Of a stretch of DNA of 64,000 bases, positions 24,694 through 33,093 are shown piece by piece (the stretch's first letter is position 1; each line of letters opens with the position of its first letter). Position numbers and translations under genes: made by a program. The DNA is from Clostridiales bacterium. Lineage in GTDB: Bacteria; Bacillota; Clostridia; Lachnospirales; Lachnospiraceae. The notes below the pieces were generated by a model, which saw only the letters and a list, made by a program, of their open reading frames with translations, was not told the origin of the DNA and searched no databases. The stretch lies in assembly GCA_012735495.1 (NCBI GenBank), contig JAAYHD010000044.1:27060-91059 (forward strand), in the 5' to 3' direction.

Positions 24694-26037
24694 TTATAAA
24701 CCGAACGGCAGCTTGAACCTGCCCAATTTGCCGCCCTTGCCCATCATGCCGGACATCTGCTTCATCATCTGTTTCATCTGGTCAAACTGCTTTATTAGGG
24801 CATTTACTTCGGATATGTCGACCCCGGCTCCGGCTGCAATCCTTTTCTTACGGGACATATTGATTATGTCGGGATTGGAGCGCTCCTGTTTTGTCATGGA
24901 ATATATGATGGCTTCGGTCCTTTTAAGGGCATTTTCATCGATTTCGACATCCTTAATCTTTCTTCCGATTCCGGGAAGCATGCTGAGAATATCGGATATG
25001 CCGCCCATCTTTTTTATCTGCTGCATCTGATCAAGGAAATCATTGAAGTCGAATTCCGCCTTCTTGATTTTTCTTTCCATCTCGCGGGCCTTATTCTCAT
25101 CAAACTCCGCCTGGGCCTTGTCAATGAGGGTGAGTATGTCCCCCATTCCCAGGATTCTTGAAGCCATACGGTCGGGGTAAAACGGTTCAAGATCCGATAG
25201 CTTCTCACCCATACCCGCAAACAGTATCGGTTTGCCGGTTACGGCGCGGATTGACAGCGCTGCACCGCCCCTGGTGTCACCGTCAAGCTTTGTCAGAACA
25301 ACTCCGTCAATGCCAAGCTTCTCATTGAAGCTTTCTGCAACATTGACAGCGTCCTGTCCGGTCATGGCGTCCACTACCAGGATGGTCCGGTGAACATCAA
25401 TGTTTGACTTGATTTCCTGCAGCTCACCCATCATGTCCTCATCTATATGAAGTCTTCCTGCAGTATCCAGAATGACAACATTGAAACCGTTCTTTTCAGC
25501 ATGCTCTATGGCTGCTTTCGCAATATTTAGGGGTTTGTGCCTGTCTCCCATCGAAAACACGCTTATACCCTGTTTTTCGCCATTAATTCGAAGCTGGTCA
25601 ATAGCCGCAGGCCTGTATATATCGCAGGCGACAGCCAGAGGTTTTCTGCCTTTGGATTTCAGCTTGCCCGCAAGCTTGACAACCGTGGTGGTCTTTCCTG
25701 AACCCTGCAGGCCGCACATCATTATAACCGTTATACTGCCTGGAGGTAAAAGTTCAAGCTCTACAGCTGTAGAACCAAGCAACTTCACCATTTCTTCATT
25801 AACTATTTTTATTACGGTCTGACCGGGTGTCAGGCTGTTTAACACATCCTGGCCTACAGCCCTTTCCTGGACCGCATTTATAAAGCTCTTGACAACGCGG
25901 AAGTTAACATCCGCTTCCAGAAGAGCCAGCTTTACTTCCCTAAGGGCGGCCTTGACATCGGCCTCCGTAAGGCGGCCCTTTCCTCTCAAGCCCTTGAAAA
26001 TATTCTGAAGCTTTTCAGTTAAACTATCAAATGCCAT
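24694..26037 (-). CDS. ffh: Signal recognition particle protein Ffh
   Basis: Ffh binds signal peptides and 4.5S RNA and delivers nascent chains to FtsY. The 447-residue protein has an N domain, the GTPase G domain (GLQGSGKTTTVVKLAG at about residues 107-122, DTAGRLHID, TKLDGDTRGGAA) and the methionine-rich M domain (residues 330-447) ending in a glycine/lysine-rich tail. It starts one base after the ylxM stop and is probably read from the ylxM promoter. Its receptor gene ftsY is at 33-34 kb. Confidence 0.98.
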   Translation of the reverse strand: MAFDSLTEKLQNIFKGLRGKGRLTEADVKAALREVKLALLEADVNFRVVKSFINAVQERAVGQDVLNSLTPGQTVIKIVNEEMVKLLGSTAVELELLPPGSITVIMMCGLQGSGKTTTVVKLAGKLKSKGRKPLAVACDIYRPAAIDQLRINGEKQGISVFSMGDRHKPLNIAKAAIEHAEKNGFNVVILDTAGRLHIDEDMMGELQEIKSNIDVHRTILVVDAMTGQDAVNVAESFNEKLGIDGVVLTKLDGDTRGGAALSIRAVTGKPILFAGMGEKLSDLEPFYPDRMASRILGMGDILTLIDKAQAEFDENKAREMERKIKKAEFDFNDFLDQMQQIKKMGGISDILSMLPGIGRKIKDVEIDENALKRTEAIIYSMTKQERSNPDIINMSRKKRIAAGAGVDISEVNALIKQFDQMKQMMKQMSGMMGKGGKLGRFKLPFGL

Positions 26038-26038
26038 A

Positions 26039-26413
26039 TTACAGCTCCTTTAATATATCATCTGTCAACAGTTCGATATTTTTAATCGAATTGATACAAT
26101 CATTCTCCCTGGCATCCAGGCAAAGCTCTTTAATCTTGTTCAGCTTGTGCTTTATTGATGTAAACCTCCTTACAAGAGAAAGCTTGTCTTCATAAAACCT
26201 TAATTCCTGGGTGCATCTTTTGACCATGTCATGAACTCCCTGGCGGCTTATATTAAGCTCATCCGCTATCTCGCCCAGGGACAGATCATTCAGCACATAG
26301 TCTTCAAAGATTCGCTTTTTATGTTCGCTTAACAGTTCGCCGTAGAAATCGTACAACAGGGACAAATGAACCAGCTCATCAAGCTTTTCAATACCGGATT
26401 CGGTGTCCTTCAT
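26039..26413 (-). CDS. ylxM: YlxM family DNA-binding regulator of SRP genes
   Basis: The 124-residue protein has a sigma-factor region 4-like helix-turn-helix (YVLNDLSLGEIADELNISRQGVHDMVKRC, residues 38-66). It matches the YlxM/p13 family always found directly upstream of ffh; in streptococci YlxM modulates SRP function. The start ATG at 26411-26413 is preceded by AGGTGG with eight-base spacing; that site is part of a perfect hairpin (26421-26451). A longer reading to 26485 would run through the promoter and hairpin and is rejected. Confidence 0.93.
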   Translation of the reverse strand: MKDTESGIEKLDELVHLSLLYDFYGELLSEHKKRIFEDYVLNDLSLGEIADELNISRQGVHDMVKRCTQELRFYEDKLSLVRRFTSIKHKLNKIKELCLDARENDCINSIKNIELLTDDILKEL

Positions 26414-26420
26414 AAAAACA

Positions 26421-26451
26421 CCACCTGTAAAGTTTTTTTCTTTACAGGTGG
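26421..26451 (-). terminator. Terminator-like hairpin that contains the ylxM ribosome binding site
   Basis: A perfect 12-bp repeat (CCACCTGTAAAG / CTTTACAGGTGG) with a 7-base A loop is followed on the minus strand by TGTTTTT and then the ylxM ATG. It has the form of an intrinsic terminator for the carboxyltransferase operon (stop at 26507). Its 3' arm is also the only Shine-Dalgarno of ylxM, so the site is masked whenever the whole hairpin is transcribed. Confidence 0.8.
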
Positions 26452-26452
26452 T

Positions 26453-26481
26453 AGTATACATGATGATTCCTGTACTGTCAA
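26453..26481 (-). promoter_or_regulatory. Near-consensus sigma-A promoter of ylxM-ffh
   Basis: TTGACA (26476-26481) and TATACT (26453-26458) are exactly 17 bases apart on the minus strand. The transcription start should fall in the 5' arm of the adjacent hairpin (about 26445-26449), so the arm would be partly missing from promoter-derived RNA. Confidence 0.8.
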
Positions 26482-26506
26482 GCAAAAAAACTGTCAGCTT
26501 TATATT

Positions 26507-27919
26507 TTATACGGGATAAGCGCTGTTGGCCTTGTCTGCCTCGGTGACATCGACACCGGTTCTTTGAGCCTGGCGGTACTTGAAGAATTCCATCGCAACC
26601 TGAGGGAACAGTGCATAGGTCAGTACATCCTCGTCCTGCTCCTTCCACTCGGCAATTTCCTTCTCAATCTTGTCAAGCTCGGGCTCGATTAGGTCCGCAG
26701 GCCTGCAGGTAATAGGCTTTTCATCGCCGATAACCTTCTTTTGGACCTCGGGATTGAAGGGCTTGACGGTTTTTCCGTATTGACCGGAAAGCAAAGCTTT
26801 GGATTCCTTCGTGACCATCTTGTAGCGCTCTCCTGCCAGAACGTTAAGAACAGCCTGGGTTCCAACAATCTGGCTTGAAGGGGTAACCAAAGGAGGTTCA
26901 CCGAAGTCCTTGCGGACCCTCGGTATCTCCTCAAGAACCTGGTAGTACTTGTCCTCAGCTTTTTGCTCCTTTAGCTGTGATACCAGGTTTGAAAGCATTC
27001 CGCCGGGTACCTGGTACAGCAATGTCTTTATGTCCACTCCCATTACCTTGGGATTGAGAATACCTTTTTCCAAGGCCTTGTCCCTGATCGGACGGAAATA
27101 ATCCGCGATTTCGGCCAAAAGCTTCTGATCAAGGCCGGTATCGTAAGGTGTTCCCTTGAAGGTTTCAACCATAACCTCAGTTGCCGGCTGGCTTGTTCCC
27201 AAGGCAAACGGCGACATGGCCGTATCAATTATATCGCAGCCTGCTTCAACTGCCTTCATGTACGTCATGGAAGCAACGCCGCTGGTATAATGAGTATGAA
27301 TATCAATAGGTATCTTTACGGCTTTCTTTAAGGCTGTTACCAGTTCAGTAGCGGTATAAGGAACCAAAAGCCCTGCCATATCCTTGATGCATATTGATGC
27401 GGCGCCCAGGGATTCAATATCCTTGGCAAGCTTTACATAATAATCAATTGTGTATGCATCACCAAGAGTATAGCAAATGGCTATCTGGGCATGGCCGTTT
27501 TCCCTATTGGTGGCCTTCACGGCGCATTCCAGGTTTCTTATATCGTTTAGGGCGTCAAATATACGGATGATATCGATACCGTTTGCCAGTGATTTTTGGA
27601 CAAAGTATTCAACCACATCATCGGCATAGTGGCGGTATCCAAGTATATTCTGACCTCTGAATAGCATCTGCAGCTTGGTTTTTTTGAATCCTGCCCTTAG
27701 TTTTCTCAACCTCTCCCAAGGGTCCTCCTTGAGGAATCTCAATGATGCGTCAAATGTGGCTCCTCCCCAGCACTCGACTGCGTGGTAGCCCACCTGATCC
27801 ATCTTTTCTATTATCGGAAGCATCTCTTCTGTTGACATTCTTGTTGCAATCAGGGACTGATGCGCGTCACGAAGGATTGTTTCCACTATTTTTACGGGTC
27901 TTTTTTCTTGCTCAGCCAT
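26507..27919 (-). CDS. oadA: Biotin-dependent carboxyltransferase 5S/OadA-type subunit
   Basis: The 470-residue protein is a pyruvate/oxaloacetate carboxyltransferase of the OadA/transcarboxylase 5S type: TILRDAHQSLIATRMSTEEM at the start, FRGQNILGYRHYADDVV, DMAGLLVPY, and DIHTHYTSGVASMTY with the metal-binding HxH. It lacks a fused biotin domain, which is encoded separately by the next gene upstream. In this layout it would carry carboxyl groups between carboxybiotin and pyruvate/oxaloacetate. It is the last gene of the mmdA-oadG-biotin carrier-oadA operon. Databases may call it pyruvate carboxylase subunit B. Confidence 0.9.
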   Translation of the reverse strand: MAEQEKRPVKIVETILRDAHQSLIATRMSTEEMLPIIEKMDQVGYHAVECWGGATFDASLRFLKEDPWERLRKLRAGFKKTKLQMLFRGQNILGYRHYADDVVEYFVQKSLANGIDIIRIFDALNDIRNLECAVKATNRENGHAQIAICYTLGDAYTIDYYVKLAKDIESLGAASICIKDMAGLLVPYTATELVTALKKAVKIPIDIHTHYTSGVASMTYMKAVEAGCDIIDTAMSPFALGTSQPATEVMVETFKGTPYDTGLDQKLLAEIADYFRPIRDKALEKGILNPKVMGVDIKTLLYQVPGGMLSNLVSQLKEQKAEDKYYQVLEEIPRVRKDFGEPPLVTPSSQIVGTQAVLNVLAGERYKMVTKESKALLSGQYGKTVKPFNPEVQKKVIGDEKPITCRPADLIEPELDKIEKEIAEWKEQDEDVLTYALFPQVAMEFFKYRQAQRTGVDVTEADKANSAYPV

Positions 27920-27959
27920 TATAATACCTCCTATCGCATGGGGTTTTACCGCTCTATAT

Positions 27960-28382
27960 TCAGTCTAAAGTAGCCAGTAAATCCCCTGCCTCAACTGTTT
28001 GTCCTGCTGTAACATTTATGCTTGCAATTGTGCCGTCATCTGTGGCAACAATCTCATTTTCCATCTTCATAGCTTCAAGAATAAGGATTACATCACCCTT
28101 CTTGACCTTCTGACCGACAGTAGTCTTTATGGACAGAATCTTTCCGGGCATTGGCGAATTCAGTTTTATGCTGCCTTCCTTGCCCGGTACTGCCGCAGGT
28201 GCTGATGCAGGCGCGGGAGCGGGAGCGGGAGCAGATACGACCTTCTGTACCGGCGCTGCTGGAGCAGGTGCGGGTGACGGTGCCGCCATGGCGGGTGACG
28301 GTGATACGGGTGAAGCCATGGTCTTTTCTTCTACAGCTACTTCATAGGTATTTCCGTTTACGGTGATTGTATAATACTTCAT
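27960..28382 (-). CDS. Biotin carboxyl carrier protein
   Basis: The 140-residue protein has an N-terminal strand region (MKYYTITVNGNTYEVAVEEK) and a flexible Ala-Pro linker from about residues 23 to 67. A biotinyl domain follows, with the EAMKMEN motif, whose second lysine-flanked Lys is biotinylated, and GKILSIKTTVGQKVKKGDVI. It shuttles carboxyl groups between the mmdA- and oadA-encoded subunits. The repetitive linker DNA creates long GC-rich antisense frames that are not genes. Confidence 0.93.
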   Translation of the reverse strand: MKYYTITVNGNTYEVAVEEKTMASPVSPSPAMAAPSPAPAPAAPVQKVVSAPAPAPAPASAPAAVPGKEGSIKLNSPMPGKILSIKTTVGQKVKKGDVILILEAMKMENEIVATDDGTIASINVTAGQTVEAGDLLATLD

Positions 28383-28427
28383 GATAAAATCCTCCTTGTG
28401 TTCTCATAGGATAGTCAACCTGACATT

Positions 28428-28820
28428 TTAATAGGATATCCTTTTATTATTGATTTTTCGTATGGATCTAACAACAAAACCGCCTGCAAAATCATTAACA
28501 TTATTCGCGCGGTTAAATTCATGTATCGCTGCTGTAATGACGGCTACCAGCTCATGGTCGTTCATAAGGCTCGATTCTTCCCTGCTTATTATCTGGGCGA
28601 TAACATCGTCCACGGAAGAACCCTTCTTGTCGGATTCCTTTTTGCCTTTTCCCTGCGTTGATGCCGCAGGCAGGAGCTTGACCAGGCTGATAATCAATAT
28701 TATTAACGATATAACTGCAAACACAATACCCAATCCCAGCAGGATGTATAATGTTTCCGTATTAGCCAGGGTTGATGAATTCGCAATAATGCTGCTTAAT
28801 TTAGCCATAGTATGAATCAT
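28428..28820 (-). CDS. OadG-like small membrane subunit of the carboxyltransferase
   Basis: The 130-residue product has one N-terminal membrane segment (about residues 22-48, ETLYILLGLGIVFAVISLII). A charged linker follows, then a cytoplasmic tail with HELVAVITAAIHEFNRAN. This matches the gamma (OadG/MmdD) subunits of sodium-pump decarboxylases, which assemble the complex. No OadB-type beta pump subunit is encoded nearby, so a pumping role is not supported; it may serve as assembly or anchoring factor. The start is uncertain between 28820 and 28808. Confidence 0.75.
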   Translation of the reverse strand: MIHTMAKLSSIIANSSTLANTETLYILLGLGIVFAVISLIILIISLVKLLPAASTQGKGKKESDKKGSSVDDVIAQIISREESSLMNDHELVAVITAAIHEFNRANNVNDFAGGFVVRSIRKINNKRISY

Positions 28821-28861
28821 ACCTTTCTTTTATGACATTGGTATTTCGGCTTGTAGCCGGG

Positions 28862-30298
28862 TCAAAACGATCTGTGCTTTTTTATAGGCCTTGCTTCCCT
28901 CTTGCCATACAGCATCTCGAAAGCATAAATGACATGCTTTCTTACGGTTTCCGGATCGATAATGCTGTCGACGTAACCCCGCTTTGCCGCGGACTGTGCG
29001 TTATTCTGAAGGGAAGCGTATAAAGCAGCCTTTTCGTTCACAACCTCGGCCGGCTCCCCGTCATACATGATTTGTGCCGCCAGTTTTGCATCCATCATGC
29101 CAATCTCGGTATTTGCAAGGGCAAATACATAATCAGCTCCGATATGCTTGGAGTTCATGGCAACATATGCGCTGCCGTAAGATTTGCCGACAATAACATT
29201 TACCTTGGGCACGGTTGCATCTGCAAACGCATAGGTAAGCTCTGCGGCAGCCTTGGCCAGCGTTTCCTCTTCCCTGATATCGGCCTTAAAGCCTGTAACA
29301 CCGGCAAGTGTAAGAACAGGAATATCAAATGCATCGCAGAATCTTACGAAAGCGGCAGCTTTCCTGCATCCGCCGGTTGTAAGAACGGGTTCGAACTGCA
29401 TAACGGCCTTGCCGTTCTCATCCAAAACCTTGGTACGGTTCGCAACAACACCTGTTGTAATACCGTTCAATCGTATAAACCCTGTAACCATCTCTTTGGC
29501 ATATTCGGATTTGGTTTCAAAGAAATAATTGCTGTCGGCCATATCAACTATTGCTTTTTTGATATCCTCAAGTTCATTTGCAAATCCGGGCAATACACGG
29601 TTCAAATCGTCGCCGCATTCTATAATACATCCCTCTTCTTCGTTGTTGGAAGGAAGAAGGATGACCAATTCTCGGATTTTGCTCAAAACATCAAGATCTC
29701 CGGCGCCTATATAGTCAACATCTCCTGCCTTAGCTTTGAATGAAGCATTCGATGTGTCCAGCTTCTGCTTATAATTGCCCTTAAGTGAATTGGGCGCCTG
29801 CACAAACAGCCTTGCGTTGCTTTCCTCCATAAATAAAAAGTCACTTAAGGATGCCATAACAGCCAGCCCGCCGCCGCAATTGCCGAACACTGCGATAATC
29901 TGCGGTATCACACCTGAAGCCATAACCTGTTTCAGGCAGATTTCGCCGATGCCGTTAAGTGCATCTGTAGACTCCTGCAACCGCATGCCTGACGAGTCAA
30001 TCAGTCCGATTACCGGAGCTCCAACCTTAAGTGCCAAATCATAAATTGCCGTTATTTTTTTAGCGTGCATTTCTCCGATAGAACCACCTAAAGCCGATGG
30101 GTCTTGACTGAATACGTATACAGGGTTGCCGCCGATTAGTCCATAGCCGGTAATAACTCCGTCGTTTGGAATCTCCTTTTGTCCCAGATTAAAGTCGGTA
30201 CTTCGATTGGTTACATGAGCGCCGACTTCAACAAAACTGTTTTCGTCAAGCAATGAAGCTATACGCTCTCTTGCTGTAAGTTGTGCTGCAGTAGACAT
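28862..30298 (-). CDS. mmdA: Acyl-CoA carboxyltransferase (MmdA/PccB family)
   Basis: The 478-residue protein is a carboxyltransferase of the crotonase fold, with IDSSGMRLQES in the first half and GVTGFKADIREEE and GKSYGSAYVAMNSKHIGADYVFAL in the second. The family moves carboxyl between biotin and an acyl-CoA, usually methylmalonyl-CoA/propionyl-CoA or malonyl-CoA. With the 5S-type, carrier and OadG genes it looks like a transcarboxylase, as proposed for similar clostridial clusters; the acyl-CoA is not readable from sequence. The ATG (30296-30298) has GGAGG upstream. First gene of the operon. Confidence 0.88.
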   Translation of the reverse strand: MSTAAQLTARERIASLLDENSFVEVGAHVTNRSTDFNLGQKEIPNDGVITGYGLIGGNPVYVFSQDPSALGGSIGEMHAKKITAIYDLALKVGAPVIGLIDSSGMRLQESTDALNGIGEICLKQVMASGVIPQIIAVFGNCGGGLAVMASLSDFLFMEESNARLFVQAPNSLKGNYKQKLDTSNASFKAKAGDVDYIGAGDLDVLSKIRELVILLPSNNEEEGCIIECGDDLNRVLPGFANELEDIKKAIVDMADSNYFFETKSEYAKEMVTGFIRLNGITTGVVANRTKVLDENGKAVMQFEPVLTTGGCRKAAAFVRFCDAFDIPVLTLAGVTGFKADIREEETLAKAAAELTYAFADATVPKVNVIVGKSYGSAYVAMNSKHIGADYVFALANTEIGMMDAKLAAQIMYDGEPAEVVNEKAALYASLQNNAQSAAKRGYVDSIIDPETVRKHVIYAFEMLYGKREARPIKKHRSF

Positions 30299-30348
30299 TT
30301 TCAGCCCTCCAATTTCTCTAAATGTAGTATTACACCAATTTTCTGCCA

Positions 30349-30376
30349 ATTATAATTGTATAACAAAATAAGTCAA
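30349..30376 (-). promoter_or_regulatory. Promoter of the carboxyltransferase operon
   Basis: TTGACT (30371-30376) and TATAAT (30349-30354) are 16 bases apart on the minus strand, about 50 bases before the mmdA start codon and just past the recA terminator. Confidence 0.6.
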
Positions 30377-30389
30377 AAGGCAAGCAAAA

Positions 30390-30438
30390 GCTGTCCGGAC
30401 CGGTGCGGACAATTATAAAATATACCAGCCAGGACAGC
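30390..30438 (-). terminator. recA terminator region with two alternative stems
   Basis: Past the recA stop a local hairpin TGTCCG/CGGACA (30392-30397, 30406-30411) and a longer-range stem GCTGTCC/GGACAGC (30390-30396, 30432-30438) compete for the same bases. On the minus strand both end at AGCTTTTGC. At least one should act as intrinsic terminator. Confidence 0.6.
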
Positions 30439-30450
30439 ATTATTTGCGGT

Positions 30451-31479
30451 TTATTCTGAAATTCCTTCTACATATCTTTTTGCAGGCCTGAGATTATATT
30501 TATCACGGATTTTTTGGTATATTTCCTCAAAAATATCCGGATTGTCAACCAGGTATTGCTTTGCATTCTCACGGCCTTGTCCGATCTTGTTATCGTTATA
30601 GGAGTACCATGCGCCGCTCTTTACAATTATTCCGCAGTCGGTTGCCAGATCGAGCACGTCTCCTTCCTTGGATATACCTTTGCCAAACATTATATCAAAC
30701 TCGGCTTCCTTAAACGGCGGGGCAACCTTGTTCTTTACCACCTTAATTTTTGTGCGGCTTCCTATTACATCTCCGCCCTGCTTAAGGGATTCTATCCTGC
30801 GTACGTCAAGACGAATCGATGCGTAAAATTTAAGAGCCCTTCCGCCTGTTGTGGTTTCGGGATTGCCAAACATCACACCGATCTTTTCACGAAGCTGGTT
30901 AATAAAGACCACAATGCACTGTGTCTTTCCGACTATGGCGGTTAGCTTTCTTAAGGCCTGCGACATGAGCCTTGCCTGGAGCCCCACATGGGAGTCTCCC
31001 ATCTCACCGTCTATCTCGGCCTTAGGAACCAAGGCTGCCACGGAGTCTACGATTATAATATCAACCGCTCCTGAACGAACCATGGTTTCCGCTATCTCCA
31101 ATGCCTGTTCTCCATTGTCGGGCTGGGATATATACAGGTTGTCAATATCAACTCCGATGTTCTTGGCATATACCGGATCCAGGGCATGCTCGGCATCGAT
31201 AAAGCCTGCTATGCCGCCCATTTTCTGGACCTCGGCAATCATGTGAAGGGCAACCGTTGTCTTGCCGGAGGATTCCGGTCCAAAGATTTCGATAATTCTT
31301 CCTTTCGGCACACCGCCCAATCCGAGAGCTATATCCAGGCTTATGGAGCCTGTGGGCACCGTCTCAATGTTCATGTTCGACTGGGTTTCTCCGAGCTTCA
31401 TTACGGAGCCTTTGCCATACTGCTTTTCGATTTGCGCCAATGCAGATTCAAGTGCCCTGACTTTATCTTCCTTCGACAT
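30451..31479 (-). CDS. recA: Recombinase RecA
   Basis: RecA forms filaments on single-stranded DNA, promotes strand exchange and triggers LexA self-cleavage. The 342-residue protein has the expected [13 protein letters not shown] (Walker A, about residue 66), [13 protein letters not shown], the L1/L2 loops with [17 protein letters not shown], and [15 protein letters not shown]. The start MSKEDKV (ATG at 31477-31479) is preceded by AAGGAAGG; a longer frame to 31557 includes the leader and is rejected. It is monocistronic, with a consensus promoter and a LexA box. Confidence 0.98.
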   Translation of the reverse strand: MSKEDKVRALESALAQIEKQYGKGSVMKLGETQSNMNIETVPTGSISLDIALGLGGVPKGRIIEIFGPESSGKTTVALHMIAEVQKMGGIAGFIDAEHALDPVYAKNIGVDIDNLYISQPDNGEQALEIAETMVRSGAVDIIIVDSVAALVPKAEIDGEMGDSHVGLQARLMSQALRKLTAIVGKTQCIVVFINQLREKIGVMFGNPETTTGGRALKFYASIRLDVRRIESLKQGGDVIGSRTKIKVVKNKVAPPFKEAEFDIMFGKGISKEGDVLDLATDCGIIVKSGAWYSYNDNKIGQGRENAKQYLVDNPDIFEEIYQKIRDKYNLRPAKRYVEGISE

Positions 31480-31561
31480 ATAAATACCAACCTTCCTTGA
31501 TACTTTTAAGTATCTGATATTTGATTCACACAAAAGTCCCGGTTCGCATACCGTCACATAC

Positions 31562-31575
31562 CGAACTTATGTTCT
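31562..31575 (-). promoter_or_regulatory. lexA box: LexA (SOS) operator of recA
   Basis: The palindrome GAAC-ATAA-GTTC (read on the minus strand, flanked by A and G) matches the Gram-positive LexA/DinR box GAAC-N4-GTTC exactly. It sits 7 to 20 bases after the -10 element, over the expected transcription start of recA, a position that would block initiation. Confidence 0.9.
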
Positions 31576-31582
31576 AGTCATA

Positions 31583-31611
31583 ATAATAGCCTAATTAATA
31601 ATTAATGTCAA
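31583..31611 (-). promoter_or_regulatory. Sigma-A promoter of recA
   Basis: TTGACA (31606-31611) and TATTAT (31583-31588) are 17 bases apart on the minus strand, directly upstream of the LexA box. Confidence 0.85.
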
Positions 31612-31864
31612 CTGTTTTCGGGTTTAAATTGCGGGAGTTATTCGGAAACCGGGAACTGAAATAATGAAAATTAATAATCAGAATATAAAGATACTCGTAT
31701 TATATCAATTCACGGTACTTATGTAAATAACTGCCACAAATTAATATTGACCAAAAAAAACTATATTTATTATATATTTATAACAAACCCTCCGGTTTGC
31801 CGCTTATAAAGGCCGAAAATCATCACCGGGCACTTATCAAATCAAGGATTACGGTCAAAGGATT
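31612..31864. other. Intergenic region between ilvA and recA
   Basis: This AT-rich stretch lies between the recA promoter and the ilvA stop codon. Apart from the short hairpin at 31784-31799 I see no open frame with a ribosome binding site, no riboswitch and no repeat. Confidence 0.6.
31784..31799 (-). terminator. Weak terminator after ilvA
   Basis: A 6-bp stem CAAACC/GGTTTG with a 4-base loop lies 66 bases past the ilvA stop. On the minus strand it is followed by TTATAAATA. It is short and has no pure T-run. Confidence 0.4.
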
Positions 31865-33082
31865 CTAGTCATAAATCTTATTGGGCTGGCATATCTTGGG
31901 GTCATATCCTCCTGCAATCAGTGCCTGTACAATCTGCTGCTTGTGCTCATGACCGAAGGTTTCCATAGTTATCTTAAGCTCCACGGCACTGTTGCGGTTG
32001 ATGCTTACAAACTGGTTGTGATCCAAGCGAATGACATTGCCCTGCTCCCTGGCAATTATTGCGGCAACAGCCAGAAGCTCACCGGGACGGTCGGGAAGCT
32101 GTATGGATACTGTAAATACGCGTCCCCTTTGTATAAGCCCGTGCTGGACAACGGAGGATATGGTGATTATGTCCATGTTGCCTCCGCTTAATATGCAGGC
32201 AATCTTCTTATTCTTGCATTTCAAATGCTTAAGGGCCGCCACCGAAAGAAGTCCTGAATTTTCAACAACCATCTTGTGGTTTTCGACCATATCAAGGAAA
32301 TTGACAATAAGCTCACAGTCATCCACGGTAATTATATCGTCAACATATTTCTGTATGTACGGAAAAACGACATCGCCGGGGGTCTTAACCGCGGTACCGT
32401 CGGCAATCGTATCAATCTTGTCCAATGTAACCACATGACCTGCCTTGAGTGATGCCTTTACGCTTGCGGCATTGGCAGGCTCGACACCAATCACCTTGAT
32501 ATTCGGATTAAGCTGCTTTGCAAGGGTTGCAACCCCTGCTATCAGTCCGCCGCCTCCGACGGGAGCAAGGATAATATCGATTGTAGGCAGATCCTTGAAT
32601 ATTTCCATGGCAATGGTGCCCTGGCCTGTAGCCACATCCAGATCGTTAAACGGGTGAATAAAGGTATAGCCGTGCTCTTCCGCAAGCTTATACGCGTAAT
32701 TGCAGGCCTCGTCATAGCAGTCGCCGTAAAGGATAACCTCGGCGCCATAGCTCTTTGTACGGTTAACCTTAATAAGCGGGGTTGTATTCGGCATGACAAT
32801 GACCGCTTTTGCGTTAAATTCCTTTGCGGCATAGGCAACGCCCTGCGCATGGTTTCCTGCCGAAGCGGTAATCAACCCCCTGTTTCGTTCGCTTTTGGAA
32901 AGGGTGCTGATCTTGTAAAAAGCGCCTCTTACCTTGTAGGCACCGGTATACTGCATGTTTTCAGGCTTTAAGTATACCTTGTTGTTTGATATTTCGCTGA
33001 AATACTCGCTGTAGATAAGCTTTGTCCGCAATGTGACTTTCTTCACGACTTCCGTGGCTTCTTCGAACTTGTCCAAGTTCAT
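31865..33082 (-). CDS. ilvA: Threonine ammonia-lyase with C-terminal ACT domain
   Basis: The enzyme deaminates threonine to 2-oxobutyrate, either for isoleucine synthesis or threonine catabolism. The 405-residue protein has the PLP-lysine block QYTGAYKVRGAFYKI (Lys about residue 50), SAGNHAQGVA, the phosphate-binding GGGGLIAG and an ACT-like tail (FTVSIQLPDRPGELLAVAAIIA). This length, about 400 residues with one ACT domain, matches the short clostridial and TdcB-like forms, not the long two-ACT biosynthetic type. No ilv or leu genes flank it and no T-box leader is visible; it precedes no other gene and follows ftsY. Confidence 0.93.
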   Translation of the reverse strand: MNLDKFEEATEVVKKVTLRTKLIYSEYFSEISNNKVYLKPENMQYTGAYKVRGAFYKISTLSKSERNRGLITASAGNHAQGVAYAAKEFNAKAVIVMPNTTPLIKVNRTKSYGAEVILYGDCYDEACNYAYKLAEEHGYTFIHPFNDLDVATGQGTIAMEIFKDLPTIDIILAPVGGGGLIAGVATLAKQLNPNIKVIGVEPANAASVKASLKAGHVVTLDKIDTIADGTAVKTPGDVVFPYIQKYVDDIITVDDCELIVNFLDMVENHKMVVENSGLLSVAALKHLKCKNKKIACILSGGNMDIITISSVVQHGLIQRGRVFTVSIQLPDRPGELLAVAAIIAREQGNVIRLDHNQFVSINRNSAVELKITMETFGHEHKQQIVQALIAGGYDPKICQPNKIYD

Positions 33083-33093
33083 GCTATCGTCTC

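Noticed and set aside
28129..28366. Gly/Ala-rich or Arg-rich plus-strand frames in the biotin carrier gene
   Set aside because: They are shadows of the repetitive Ala-Pro linker of the carrier protein on the other strand.
29072..29743. Plus-strand open frame of 223 codons inside mmdA
   Set aside because: It is fully antisense to a well-conserved carboxyltransferase; the Cys-rich translation has no motif and no start signal.
33083..33093. T-box leader controlling threonine ammonia-lyase
   Set aside because: Only 11 bases separate ilvA from ftsY and no T-box sequence is present.
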